A stretch of 13,794 nucleotides of DNA from JBMNQS01 sp050944255 (GTDB taxonomy: Bacteria; Bacillota; Clostridia; Christensenellales; Maliibacteriaceae). A model generated the notes under the pieces. The model saw only the letters and a list, made by a program, of their open reading frames with translations, did not search any database and had not been told where the DNA came from. Both the position numbers and the translations under genes were made by a program. Location: contig JBMNQS010000059.1 in the NCBI GenBank assembly GCA_050944255.1, forward strand, positions 1 through 13,794. Direction: 5' to 3'. Of this stretch, positions 1 to 7,979 are shown one piece after another. Positions within the stretch are counted from its first letter, which is position 1. Each line of letters opens with the position of its first letter.

Positions 1-101
1 TGGGGGACTTCGTCCATGTAATAATCAAAGATCATAAAATGATTTTCTGTCTCGACGGCAAATCCGCTGTGATACAGATATGTGATGCGAGCAGACGGCA
101 T
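1..101 (-). CDS. MBL-fold metallohydrolase, N-terminal fragment (cut by window edge)
   Basis: Only the first 33 codons lie in the window; the gene continues past base 1. Reading from the ATG at 101-99, the peptide contains ITYLYHSGFAVET followed by FMIFDYY. This resembles the first beta-strands of a clostridial branch of the metallo-beta-lactamase superfamily (UlaG-like Zn-dependent hydrolases), where an xxYLxHSGF motif precedes the metal-binding HxHxDH motif. The metal ligands are outside the window, so activity and substrate cannot be judged. An AAGGAAGG ribosome binding site lies 12 bases upstream. Another ATG at 112-110 is out of frame and soon hits a stop, so 101 is the better start. The gene is divergent from the lipoprotein gene and has its own promoter at 153-181. 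The family call rests on motif resemblance over a short peptide. Confidence 0.7.
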   Translation of the reverse strand, partial: MPSARITYLYHSGFAVETENHFMIFDYYMDEVP

Positions 102-143
102 AGTCGGTTCATTCCTTCCTTTTATATCAACCCACGGAGACTG

Positions 144-158
144 TATAGTCTAACTATA
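144..158. promoter_or_regulatory. palindrome over the -10 box, candidate operator
   Basis: TATAGT (144-149) and ACTATA (153-158) form a perfect 6-bp inverted repeat separated by 3 bases. The right arm coincides with the -10 box of the minus-strand promoter, and the left arm lies about where transcription should start. That placement suits a repressor site, but a short AT-rich dyad can also arise by chance. No regulator gene is visible nearby. Confidence 0.35.
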
Positions 159-181
159 GACCATTTCACCTTTCATGACAA
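153..181 (-). promoter_or_regulatory. sigma-A-like promoter for the MBL-fold gene
   Basis: Read on the minus strand there is a -35 box TTGTCA (181-176, 5 of 6 consensus), a 17-base spacer and a -10 box TATAGT (158-153, 5 of 6 consensus). This is a near-ideal vegetative promoter about 50 bases upstream of the start codon of the minus-strand gene at 101. It lies in an AT-rich gap between two divergent genes. Activity is inferred from consensus match and spacing only. Confidence 0.7.
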
Positions 182-238
182 GAATTCCGGCGCACCTTTA
201 TTTGAATAAATCGTAAATTAGGGCAAAAAAACATCTTA

Positions 239-267
239 TTCACCACGTGCATAAAATATGCTATAAT
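239..267 (+). promoter_or_regulatory. sigma-A-like promoter for the lipoprotein gene
   Basis: A perfect -10 box TATAAT (262-267) follows a partial -35 box TTCACC (239-244, 4 of 6 consensus) at the optimal 17-base spacing. It lies about 47 bases upstream of the lipoprotein start codon, in AT-rich DNA. The expected transcript begins near 274 and has a leader of roughly 40 bases, too short for a riboswitch. Confidence 0.65.
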
Positions 268-296
268 CTTGATAATTCTACATTCTGCATTAAAGC

Positions 297-303
297 AAGG
301 AGG
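297..303 (+). promoter_or_regulatory. ribosome binding site of the lipoprotein gene
   Basis: AAGGAGG is a full match to the anti-Shine-Dalgarno core. It lies 11 bases before the ATG at 315, slightly longer than the usual spacing, and it decides the start. It implies efficient translation. Confidence 0.75.
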
Positions 304-314
304 ATTCCTCAAAT

Positions 315-944
315 ATGAAAAAGCTTGTTGCCGTGTGCCTTTTGTGCGTGACGGTTCTTATGGCTGTGGCCGGCTGTAGCCGCCTGCCCGGCGACGTGGA
401 GACGCCGCAGCAATATGAGTATCAGGTCAACCGCTGGACAATCAACGACGCGAAGCTCTGGGACAAGGAGCTTCAGGTGGCGCTCTCCTACGGCATGTAC
501 CACAGCGAGATCGAAGAGATTTACACCGACGGGGAACACCTCTTCAAATTCGGCGCCGTGGATATTTACGAGTATCCCGGCGAGGCCAATCTGTGGATTT
601 ATTACCGGGACGACCGGGCGGCCCGCTTTGTGGTCAACGCCCTGTACGGCGACCGCTTTGAAACGTTCCGAGGGGTGGGCACTACCAGCTTGGACACCGC
701 GATCATCGAGCGCTACGGGCAGGCCACGGACACCACCCGCGGCGATTTGCGCTACAAGGTATGGCTCAGGGGGCAGGTGCTCAGCGAAATCTGGTTTGCC
801 TACGATCCCACATCGGAAACCACCAGCATCATGGTGGGGGACGCCGGCGCGGACTTGAGCCAGGCGTTCAACGCCATGAGCGGCCCCATCGTGGTCGGTC
901 CCGAGTACGTCCAGCCCGACGGGGCGGAGGATGGCGAGGACTGA
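315..944 (+). CDS. unrecognised secreted lipoprotein, 209 residues
   Basis: The N-terminus is a textbook lipoprotein signal: MKK, a hydrophobic stretch (about residues 4-19) and a lipobox ending AVAGC, with Cys21 as the predicted lipidated residue after cleavage. The mature protein of about 189 residues should sit on the outer face of the cell membrane. No further membrane segment is visible. The mature part is rich in aromatic and acidic residues and ends in a disordered acidic tail (DGAEDGED). A segment near residues 120-160 (SLDTAIIERYGQATD, then LRYKVWL and EIWFAY) loosely resembles the 'ERYGxP...Y...F' pattern of small BLIP/SmpA-like lipoprotein domains; this is weak and does not give a function. 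The start is supported by AAGGAGG at 297-303, 11 bases upstream. The gene stands alone, with its own promoter (239-267) and terminator (975-1017), and converges on addA. Its function is unknown. Confidence 0.88.
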   Translation: MKKLVAVCLLCVTVLMAVAGCSRLPGDVETPQQYEYQVNRWTINDAKLWDKELQVALSYGMYHSEIEEIYTDGEHLFKFGAVDIYEYPGEANLWIYYRDDRAARFVVNALYGDRFETFRGVGTTSLDTAIIERYGQATDTTRGDLRYKVWLRGQVLSEIWFAYDPTSETTSIMVGDAGADLSQAFNAMSGPIVVGPEYVQPDGAEDGED

Positions 945-974
945 TGCGCTTTGTAAATAATAGATGCAGCATAG

Positions 975-1017
975 AAAGGGCTCTCTGAACGGAAAATCCG
1001 TTCAGAGAGCCCTTTTT
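975..1017 (+). terminator. strong intrinsic terminator after the lipoprotein gene
   Basis: A perfect 19-bp stem (975-993 pairing with 997-1015) encloses an AAA loop (994-996). The right arm ends in a run of five T (1013-1017). It begins 31 bases after the lipoprotein stop codon. The stem is unusually long and has no mismatch. On the opposite strand the stem is followed by only three T, all within the stem, so action against minus-strand transcripts is doubtful. Confidence 0.93.
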
Positions 1018-1090
1018 CAATATTCGGAAACTTTATGAGTTTTCCTTAAATAAATAATGCATACTCCCGCAAAGCGAAGTAAAATTTTTT

Positions 1091-1175
1091 GGAGTTCTTA
1101 GAACCTTTCTTTTAAGAAAGGTTCTAAGCGGGGGTTTGGGGGCAGCGCCCCCAAACGAGTGTCTGGGCGAACTCC
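1091..1175. repeat. 85-bp nested palindromic element (two hairpins inside an outer inverted repeat)
   Basis: Three inverted repeats are nested here. The outer arms are GGAGTTC (1091-1097) and GAACTCC (1169-1175). Inside are hairpin A, 15-bp perfect arms 1097-1111 and 1114-1128, and hairpin B, 10-bp perfect arms 1134-1143 and 1147-1156 with loop AGC. Base 1097 could pair in either the outer stem or hairpin A. As single-stranded DNA or RNA the whole could fold as a three-way junction. The right end includes the last base of the addA stop codon. Neither strand has a U-run directly after a hairpin, so it is not a classic intrinsic terminator, though it could protect the 3' end of the addA mRNA. 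The design resembles dispersed intergenic palindromic repeats (REP or MITE type). From memory, GGTTTGGGGGC-type hairpins recur in gut clostridial genomes, but I cannot confirm that here. The preceding stretch 1018-1090 is AT-rich with only a weak imperfect hairpin (1026-1045). Confidence 0.75.
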
Positions 1176-4100
1176 TACCGCATATCGATGGCCCTGCCCA
1201 GCGCGAAGGCGTAGAGGTAGACTTCGCTCACGGGCCGATCCAGCATCTGTTCCAGCGCATGGGCGTACCAGGCAAGCTGAGGCCTGTAGCGGTCCATCAG
1301 CGCCGGCAGCGTATCCTGCGCCGCGCGGTCGCTCTTGAAATCCACCAGCACGATGTGGCCTGCTTCTTCAAACCACGCGTCGATGGCGCCCTGTAGCAGC
1401 ACCGTTTCGTCTCCCAGCCCGCCGGGGACTTCGCGGGCCTTTACCGGCAGCGAAAAGGGCGTCTCCCGCCGCAGGCGGCCCTGCCGCTGCGCCAGGGCCA
1501 TGCGCCTGCCCAGCTCGGAATTCGCCAGCGCCGTCAGCGGCCCGCTTGGGATCAGGGCGATGTCGTCGCGGGAGAAGATGCCGCGGCGTGCCATATCGTT
1601 TAACTGATCGGCGATGTCCTGGGGCCTTCCCGCCCGGGCGAAATCAAGGTGCCTGCAGGCCACGTGGATCAGCGTGCCGCGCCGGGCGCCCATGGCGGTT
1701 TTTTGGAACGAAGGACGTTCCTTCAGTTCCACATGGGGAGCGGGCACCTGCTCTTCTTCCTCATGAACGGCGGCGTAGGCACGCACGATTTCGCTGACGG
1801 TGTACTTGGATTTCTGCACGGTATCCTCCATGTGAGGGTACTGCCAGGCGAACAGCTCCTCCAGCCACCCGGCGCCGCGCCCCGGCGCGTCTTCCTGCGC
1901 TATGTCCGCTTGAATGACGTCCTGCCGGACCATGCCCTTAAGTGCGCTCTGGGCGTGTACCTTGACGGTGAAGATCGCTTCCTCGTCCCGCATGGCGCTT
2001 TTAAAGTTCTGCGCCATGACGCAGGGGCCCACCCAGTCCAGAAAGCTCCTGGCGTCGGCGATCTGCGCCGCGTCCGGCGGAAGGAACCAGGAAAAGACGT
2101 CCTTTTTCTGCACCGTGCCCGTCATGATCAGCTGCTGCTGGGCGCGGGTCATGGCCACGTAGAGAATGCGCATTTCCTCGGCCAGGGACGAGAGCCGGTT
2201 ATGTTCCGCGATGGCGGCCTGCGCCAGGTTTTCCCGCCGCAGGAGCGTCTCGTCGTCGTAGGAATAGAGCGCCAGCCCCAGCTTCTGATCACGAAACGGC
2301 GACGCCTCGTAATGCAGCAGCCGCCGGCCCAGATACGGCACGATGACGATGGGAAACTCCAACCCCTTGCTCTTGTGGATGGACATGATGGTTACCACGT
2401 CCTTGTCCTCGGCAGGCATGGCGGCCTCGCCGCTGCCTGGGGCATCCTCTTCGGCCATGGCCAGAAAGTCGGAAAGGGTGTGCCTTGGCTGGGCCTCAAA
2501 GCGGCGCATGGTATCCAGCATAATTTTCAGGTTGGCGCGGCGGATATCTCCCAGCGGCCAGGCGGAAACGATGTCCTCATAGCCGGTGTCGTCCAGGATG
2601 TGCTGCGCCAGGGCCGATACGCTCATCGCCCGGGACAGGGCGCGCCAGGAAGAGAGGGCCAGAAGCGCGCTCTTGGCCCGCGCGCCCAATGCGCCGCCCG
2701 AGAGGGCCGCGGCTTCCAGAGCCTCGATGTAATCGCCGCACTGCTTGTGCAGGCGTATTTTAGCCAGCTCATCCAGCGTAAAGCCGAACAACGGGCTTTT
2801 CAGCGCTCCCAAAAGCGGTATGTCCTGCCGGGGGTTGTCGATGACGCGAAGCGTATCCACCACGGCGCGGGTCTCCACCGTGTCGAAGGCGGGGCTGGCC
2901 GATACGCTGTAGCTCTCGATGCCCCTTTGGGCCAGCGCCTGGGCCAGCGGCCGGGCGGTGGGACCTGCGCTGCGCGACAGGATAACGATGTCCCGCGGGC
3001 GCACCGGGCGCGTGCCGCCCTCGCCGTCGTCCAAAGTGCCGTCTTTGAGAAGCCGCGCCACCCGGTCCGCCACCAGGTGCGCCTCCCGCTCGTCCCGTTC
3101 CATGGCCTGCAGTTCCTCGTCGATGAAGATGCCGGCATTCTCAAGGACGTGCAGCTCCACCGGCGCTCCGCCGGAAAGGATGTCATTTCCCATGCGCAGC
3201 GCCGCCGCCTGATCGTAGAGCATGCCGCAGACCTCCGGCAGCATGATACGGGAGAATGTGCTGTTGACGGCCTTTAAAATGGTCTGCCGACTCCTGAAAT
3301 TGTGGGGCAGATGAAGCAGAGCCCCGGAAGAGTCCGGCGCGCCCCACGCATCGTACTTTTCAATGAACAGGCTGGGATCGGCCATGCGGAACCGGTAGAT
3401 GCTCTGCTTGATGTCACCTACGTAAAACAGGTTATCCTCCCGGCACAGCCGGGAGACGATGGCCTCCTGCAGGCCGTTGGCGTCCTGGTACTCGTCGAAG
3501 AAAATGGCTTTGTACCGGGCCCTGCAGGCCTCCGCTGCGCCGCCGTCCAGCGCGGTGAGCGCCGCCAGCTCTATGCCGGAGAAGTCCAGTACGCCGTTCT
3601 CGCTCATCAAAACGGCCATTTTGGCGTCCAGTTCAGAGACCAGCCGCACCATCTCCCGCACGCAGTCCCGGCAGTCCTCCAGGTCCCGCCGGGCATCGCT
3701 TCCGGTAAGGGGCAGAAGCTGCTCGCCAATGCTTCGCAGCGCGATTTTGGCATCATCCCGAAGCCGTTTGGCTTTTTCCCGGAAGGAGGGGCGTACGTCC
3801 TGCGCTTTTTTATCTGCCCGCATGGCGGGAAAGGCAAGGCCTTTCTCCAGCAGGCTTATCAGCGCGTCCCAGCCGCTTTGGGCAGCCTTTTTGACGCGCC
3901 TCGCCTGATTGAGTTCGCCTGTCAGCACTTCCAGGTAATACCGTGGCCCGCGCCTGGACTTGGCGATTTTCACCGCCCGCCGGAGCAGACTTTCCGCCCG
4001 CATGGCGGTGAGAGCCGCCTGGTTTAAAAGCACGGCCTGCCATGCGGCGATGCCCTCATCGGTATCGTACATGTCCGCCGCTTGGCGCAGCCACAGCGCC

Positions 4101-4663
4101 GGGTCGCCCTGGTGGCGCATGAATTCGTAAATCTCCAGCAGCATCTCCGCCAGGCGGCTGTTGCCGTGGATGGTGCCGTAGCGGCGCACCAGCTTCAGAA
4201 AATCAGAGGTGGGGGCCTCGAACTGCTCGTCGAACAACTCCGTCACGGCGCTCTTTTTCAGCAGCGCCATCTCCCTCTGGTCGGCCACCCGGAAATCGCT
4301 GGACAGGTCCGCCAGAGGATAGAATTCCTGCAGCAGGCGGATACAGAAGGCGTCCATGGTGCAGATGTCCGCCGTGGGCAGCGCGTCCAGCTGCGCCGCC
4401 AGATGGGCGGCCTGCTTCGGATCCTTGGCCTGCTGCGCCGCATGTTCGAGGGCCTCCTGCAGCCGCTGGCGCATCTGCGCCGCGGCGGCGCGAGTGAAAG
4501 TCACCACAAGGAGGTTCTCCACGCTGACGCCCTCCTCCAGCACCATGGCAATGATCCTGCGGATCAGCACCGTGGTCTTGCCGCTTCCGGCGGCGGCACT
4601 GACCAGTATATGGCGGCCGCGCAGGGACACGGCGTTTTGTTGTTCACTCGTCAGAGGGGGCAT
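1175..4663 (-). CDS. addA: AddA, ATP-dependent helicase/nuclease subunit A
   Basis: AddA is the UvrD-like (SF1A) motor and 3'-strand nuclease subunit of AddAB, which resects double-strand breaks in the cytoplasm for RecA loading. All helicase landmarks are visible: an EQQNAV Q-motif-like start (7-12), Walker A AAAGSGKT (23-30), VVTFTRAAAAQM (53-64), Walker B DEYQD (390-394), GDIKQSIYRFR (416-426), then MSIHKSKGLEFP and LYVAMTRA in the second RecA-like half. The C-terminal RecB-family nuclease is intact: GTLIH (His1000), GAID (Asp1095), VDFKS (Asp1108, Lys1110) and QLAWY (Gln1129, Tyr1133). At 1162 residues it is close to the roughly 1230 of Bacillus subtilis AddA. The ATG at 4663 follows AAAGGAG (4677-4671) at 7 bases and lies inside the end of addB; the 20-base overlap suggests coupled translation. 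It is the last gene of the operon and ends in TAG at the palindromic element. I see no defect. Confidence 0.97.
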   Translation of the reverse strand: MPPLTSEQQNAVSLRGRHILVSAAAGSGKTTVLIRRIIAMVLEEGVSVENLLVVTFTRAAAAQMRQRLQEALEHAAQQAKDPKQAAHLAAQLDALPTADICTMDAFCIRLLQEFYPLADLSSDFRVADQREMALLKKSAVTELFDEQFEAPTSDFLKLVRRYGTIHGNSRLAEMLLEIYEFMRHQGDPALWLRQAADMYDTDEGIAAWQAVLLNQAALTAMRAESLLRRAVKIAKSRRGPRYYLEVLTGELNQARRVKKAAQSGWDALISLLEKGLAFPAMRADKKAQDVRPSFREKAKRLRDDAKIALRSIGEQLLPLTGSDARRDLEDCRDCVREMVRLVSELDAKMAVLMSENGVLDFSGIELAALTALDGGAAEACRARYKAIFFDEYQDANGLQEAIVSRLCREDNLFYVGDIKQSIYRFRMADPSLFIEKYDAWGAPDSSGALLHLPHNFRSRQTILKAVNSTFSRIMLPEVCGMLYDQAAALRMGNDILSGGAPVELHVLENAGIFIDEELQAMERDEREAHLVADRVARLLKDGTLDDGEGGTRPVRPRDIVILSRSAGPTARPLAQALAQRGIESYSVSASPAFDTVETRAVVDTLRVIDNPRQDIPLLGALKSPLFGFTLDELAKIRLHKQCGDYIEALEAAALSGGALGARAKSALLALSSWRALSRAMSVSALAQHILDDTGYEDIVSAWPLGDIRRANLKIMLDTMRRFEAQPRHTLSDFLAMAEEDAPGSGEAAMPAEDKDVVTIMSIHKSKGLEFPIVIVPYLGRRLLHYEASPFRDQKLGLALYSYDDETLLRRENLAQAAIAEHNRLSSLAEEMRILYVAMTRAQQQLIMTGTVQKKDVFSWFLPPDAAQIADARSFLDWVGPCVMAQNFKSAMRDEEAIFTVKVHAQSALKGMVRQDVIQADIAQEDAPGRGAGWLEELFAWQYPHMEDTVQKSKYTVSEIVRAYAAVHEEEEQVPAPHVELKERPSFQKTAMGARRGTLIHVACRHLDFARAGRPQDIADQLNDMARRGIFSRDDIALIPSGPLTALANSELGRRMALAQRQGRLRRETPFSLPVKAREVPGGLGDETVLLQGAIDAWFEEAGHIVLVDFKSDRAAQDTLPALMDRYRPQLAWYAHALEQMLDRPVSEVYLYAFALGRAIDMR

Positions 4664-7600
4664 GGCCTTTCTCCTTTCCCATTTTCTCCAGCACGTTATC
4701 CGGCTTGCCCATGGGCGGCATGTAGTTCACCGGCGGCATCAGCCGCTGGTCGTAGGCGCATACGCCCTTGTAGGGACAGTAGGTGCAGGCAAACTCCCTG
4801 CTGCGGCGGCTGGGGTATACCCGGGCATCGCCCGCGGCAATGCCTCGGGCCAGATTCCCCAGCTTCTGCCGGGTGTAGGCCAGCAGCCTGTGCATGTATT
4901 CCGGCGCCAGGCGGTGGGAGCCGCCTAAGTTGGCGATGCGGCTGCCCTTGCCGTTCTCGCAGGTGGTGTCCATGCCATAAAGGACGGCTTCATCCTCCAG
5001 TACCAGGCCGTCCATCCGGTAGGGCAGACAGGCGGGGCTGTCGTCTTGTTTTTTGGGTTTTTTGTAATACCCCGGCTCCACCAGGTTAAAGTACAGCATC
5101 CCCGCGGCCGTCACATCATCCGCCCCAAAGCGCTGCGGGTCGTCCGACAGCGCCATCAGGTAGGCCGGAAGCTGCAGTTTCAGCCCGTAGAACACTTCCT
5201 CCGGCGAGAGGCTCTTATGGCCCGACTTGTAATCCACAATCCGAAGCGCCGCCCGGCCGTCCTCCAGGCGCATGCCGTCCACCCGGTCGATCCGACCGGA
5301 CAGCCGGGCCTCCTCGCCGCCGCCAAGGGGCACCGTCACCGCCGGCATGGACGCGCTGCCAAGGTCGATCTCCGCGCCCCAGGGGCGGAACAAGGAGTAT
5401 TTCAGCGACTCCACCATGGCCCAGGCCATGTCCCGGCAGGCGCTTTCAAGCCGGTCTTTCAGCGCGGCGGAGGAGGGGCTCTGCTCCCGCAGAATGGACA
5501 GGTAAATATCACTGCCGGAAGCCAGCTCTCCGAAGGTGCGCTCCACCCAGGCGTCGCTGTCACGGCGCTCGAGCATCCCCGGGTCGATACGCCCCTGCAT
5601 GATCTCCATCGATAGCCGGTGCATCACCTCATGCAGCAGCGTGCCCGTATCACGATGCTGGCCACTCTCATACACGGCGCGCTCCCTGGCCTTGAGGCCG
5701 TAGGCGGCCATGTGGCTGAAAGGGCACCGGGCGAAGCGCTCCAGCTGGGTCACTGCCGCCGTCAGCGGGCGCGGGAACAGCGCGCGGACGGTTTCCTGCT
5801 CTAGATGAGTGTCAGGGCGCAGCTCCAGCGCGTCAAACAGGGAGGCGGCCCTCTCTTGCCACTGGGGTTGGCCCAGATAGTAGGCCTTGGCGTCCCGGAG
5901 CCAGCCGGGTACGGACAGGCCGTCTCTTTCGCGGCGGATATTGCAGATAAATACGGGATAGGCACCCTCCGCCGTGGAGAGCAGGTTCGTGTTCATGGGC
6001 CTGATTCTTTTTAAGCCCGGGAACAGCGCCAGCAGGTGGATCATCAGCGGCGAGGCGTTCTGGGGCGCGCCGGAGATGTCCGACAGGCAGTAGCTGACGG
6101 ACAGGGCCTGCGTGGCGCGGGTCAGCGCCATGTAGGTATCCCATTTTTTCTGCTGGTTCCGGTGCCTTTTGGTGAATCCCACCGAAAGGCCGCCCTCCTT
6201 GAGGATGTCGATATCCTCGGGAGATAAGAGCCCCTCGGTTTCCGGCGCCTGGGCCATGGCCGCTGCGCTGGCGCCCAGCACGAAAAGCGCCTTGACCCCG
6301 CCGGCGCGGTAGCGGCGGAAGCTGGAGACGGTGACCTGGTCCACCGTGGTGGGGATGATGCCCAGCTCCACGTCGAAGAGGCCCTCTTCCAGCATCAAGA
6401 GAAAGTCCTTGCAGCCCAGTATGTCCTTTGCCATGGCCGTGCCCAGCTGCGAAAGGGCCTCGCACAGCGCATCCCAGACCTGGGCGGTTTCCGAGGCCGC
6501 CTCGTGAAACCCGTTTTCGTTAAGCTGCGCCACCAGGTTTTCCAGATTCTCCTGCACGCGCAGGGCGGTGAGGGTGTCAAACACCAAGTCGATGCGTGCG
6601 CATACGGAGATATCCCTGCGCATGGCGTCCAGATAGGGGTCCAGGATCGCCGTCAGCTCCCGGCGCGCCTGCTCAATGTCCGCGTCCGCTTCCTCCACGT
6701 CCCAGGGCACGTGCCAGCGCCGGGCGCCCTGTATGCCGCGGGCCAGCACGTAATTCTCCATCCGGAAGATCAGATCGTCCGCAAAATACGTCAGCCCGGT
6801 TTTCAGCACAGAGAAGATATCCCCGGACTGCCACGGGCGGACGCACATGGATAAAAGCCGCTGCAGCGCGGACATGGCGCCGCTGCCGCGCACCGGCCGC
6901 TTGAAGTCGTAAAACGCCGGAATGCCGCACCGGGCAAATGCCTGCTCAATGTGGGGGCGGTACATGTCCACGTCGGTGAGAATCACCGCGATGTCGCCAT
7001 ATCGCAGGCCGTTGTCCCGGCACAGGGCCACGATCTGCGCCGCTACGGTGTCGGCCTCCGCGTCGGGCGTCTGGGCGGCGGACAGATGAATGGCGCCCGC
7101 CGGGCCGCCATAAGGCTTGGCCGGGTAGTGGAACAGATTGGCCTCCAGGTGGACCAGCTCCGGCGCCACATCCCGTCGCCGCTGCGGCAGCTTGACGGTC
7201 TCCACCGGCCAGAGGCTGTCCCGGGCCATGTCGGTGACGCGGGCCATCATGCCCCGCTGTATGTCGTAGCGGGGATGCTGCGCGTCATCCGGGTCGATGC
7301 AGAAGCTCACCGTCATTTCCCGGCACACCTGCATCATGGCGAAAAGCAGCGTGGCGTACTGGGGCGTCAGGCTCTCCAGATCGTCCACGAAGATCAGCGC
7401 GTCCCTGATCAGCGCGGACTGCTGGAGCCTTCCGGCCACCTCCAGCGCCAGGTTGTCCGTGGAAAGCGCGCGGGTGTGAAGGGCCTCGTCGCCGGTGTCC
7501 AGAAGAAGCGCCAGCTCCGACAGCTTTTGCTTCAAATGCTGCGTGGGCGCCGATGAGGCGGCCTGGCGAAGATCCTCGGTGGTGACGCAGAAGGCGTCCA

Positions 7601-7979
7601 GCTCCGCGCGCTGCACCGCCAAGCGCGCAGCAAACCCTCCGCGGGAGGCGCTCTGGCGGTAGAAGATCAGTCCGTCCTTTATCTGCCCAAGAGCGGCCCT
7701 GTAGAGCATGGCCCTGCCCGAATCGCTGATGCGAGGCGTGGCCAGCCCGCCGGTCTCGTCCAGTATGCGGGTGCACAGGCGTGCGAAGCTCAACACTTCA
7801 ATGTCCAGAAGTCCCGGCAGGTCCGTCCTCGACAGGAGCAGCCGCTCCGCCTGGTGGGTGAACTGCTGCGGCACAATGTAGAGTATGGAGCCCCCCCGCG
7901 CCTTTTGCGCCCGGGCCATCTGCTGCATCATATAGTGGCTCTTGCCGCTTCCGGCGCGGCCCAGTACCAGCTTGAGCAT
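4644..7979 (-). CDS. addB: AddB, ATP-dependent helicase/deoxyribonuclease subunit B
   Basis: AddB is the partner of AddA; it carries the second nuclease and the inactivated-helicase scaffold that scans for the recombination hotspot. The 1111-residue product has a Walker A motif GRAGSGKS (7-14), as in known AddB proteins, and a C-terminal RecB-family nuclease: GTLLH (His783), GRID (Asp898), VDYKSG (Asp916, Lys918) and QLPAY (Gln936, Tyr940). The four iron-sulfur cysteines that staple the nuclease domain are present: Cys752 (FARCPF), then Cys1065, Cys1068 and Cys1074 in a Cx2Cx5C pattern. The ATG at 7979 is chosen because MLKLVLGRAGSGKS is the usual AddB N-terminus and AAGGAG (7993-7988) lies 8 bases upstream. 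A 51-codon extension to 8132 would read topB coding DNA out of frame. The start shares a base with the topB stop (TAATG), and the 3' end overlaps addA by 20 bases. Bacillus AddB has about 1166 residues. Confidence 0.97.
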   Translation of the reverse strand: MLKLVLGRAGSGKSHYMMQQMARAQKARGGSILYIVPQQFTHQAERLLLSRTDLPGLLDIEVLSFARLCTRILDETGGLATPRISDSGRAMLYRAALGQIKDGLIFYRQSASRGGFAARLAVQRAELDAFCVTTEDLRQAASSAPTQHLKQKLSELALLLDTGDEALHTRALSTDNLALEVAGRLQQSALIRDALIFVDDLESLTPQYATLLFAMMQVCREMTVSFCIDPDDAQHPRYDIQRGMMARVTDMARDSLWPVETVKLPQRRRDVAPELVHLEANLFHYPAKPYGGPAGAIHLSAAQTPDAEADTVAAQIVALCRDNGLRYGDIAVILTDVDMYRPHIEQAFARCGIPAFYDFKRPVRGSGAMSALQRLLSMCVRPWQSGDIFSVLKTGLTYFADDLIFRMENYVLARGIQGARRWHVPWDVEEADADIEQARRELTAILDPYLDAMRRDISVCARIDLVFDTLTALRVQENLENLVAQLNENGFHEAASETAQVWDALCEALSQLGTAMAKDILGCKDFLLMLEEGLFDVELGIIPTTVDQVTVSSFRRYRAGGVKALFVLGASAAAMAQAPETEGLLSPEDIDILKEGGLSVGFTKRHRNQQKKWDTYMALTRATQALSVSYCLSDISGAPQNASPLMIHLLALFPGLKRIRPMNTNLLSTAEGAYPVFICNIRRERDGLSVPGWLRDAKAYYLGQPQWQERAASLFDALELRPDTHLEQETVRALFPRPLTAAVTQLERFARCPFSHMAAYGLKARERAVYESGQHRDTGTLLHEVMHRLSMEIMQGRIDPGMLERRDSDAWVERTFGELASGSDIYLSILREQSPSSAALKDRLESACRDMAWAMVESLKYSLFRPWGAEIDLGSASMPAVTVPLGGGEEARLSGRIDRVDGMRLEDGRAALRIVDYKSGHKSLSPEEVFYGLKLQLPAYLMALSDDPQRFGADDVTAAGMLYFNLVEPGYYKKPKKQDDSPACLPYRMDGLVLEDEAVLYGMDTTCENGKGSRIANLGGSHRLAPEYMHRLLAYTRQKLGNLARGIAAGDARVYPSRRSREFACTYCPYKGVCAYDQRLMPPVNYMPPMGKPDNVLEKMGKEKGHAPSDE

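Noticed and set aside
103..112. Alternative start of the MBL-fold gene at 112-110
   Set aside because: That ATG is in another frame and meets a stop after 26 codons.
1097..1128. Intrinsic terminator for addA formed by the 15-bp palindrome
   Set aside because: On the minus strand the stem is followed by AACTCCAAAAAA and not a T-run, so it does not meet the definition. It is kept as part of the palindromic element.
1649..3277. 542-codon open frame on the plus strand
   Set aside because: It lies wholly antisense to addA, whose helicase motifs are intact. The translated peptide has no family pattern and no ribosome binding site.
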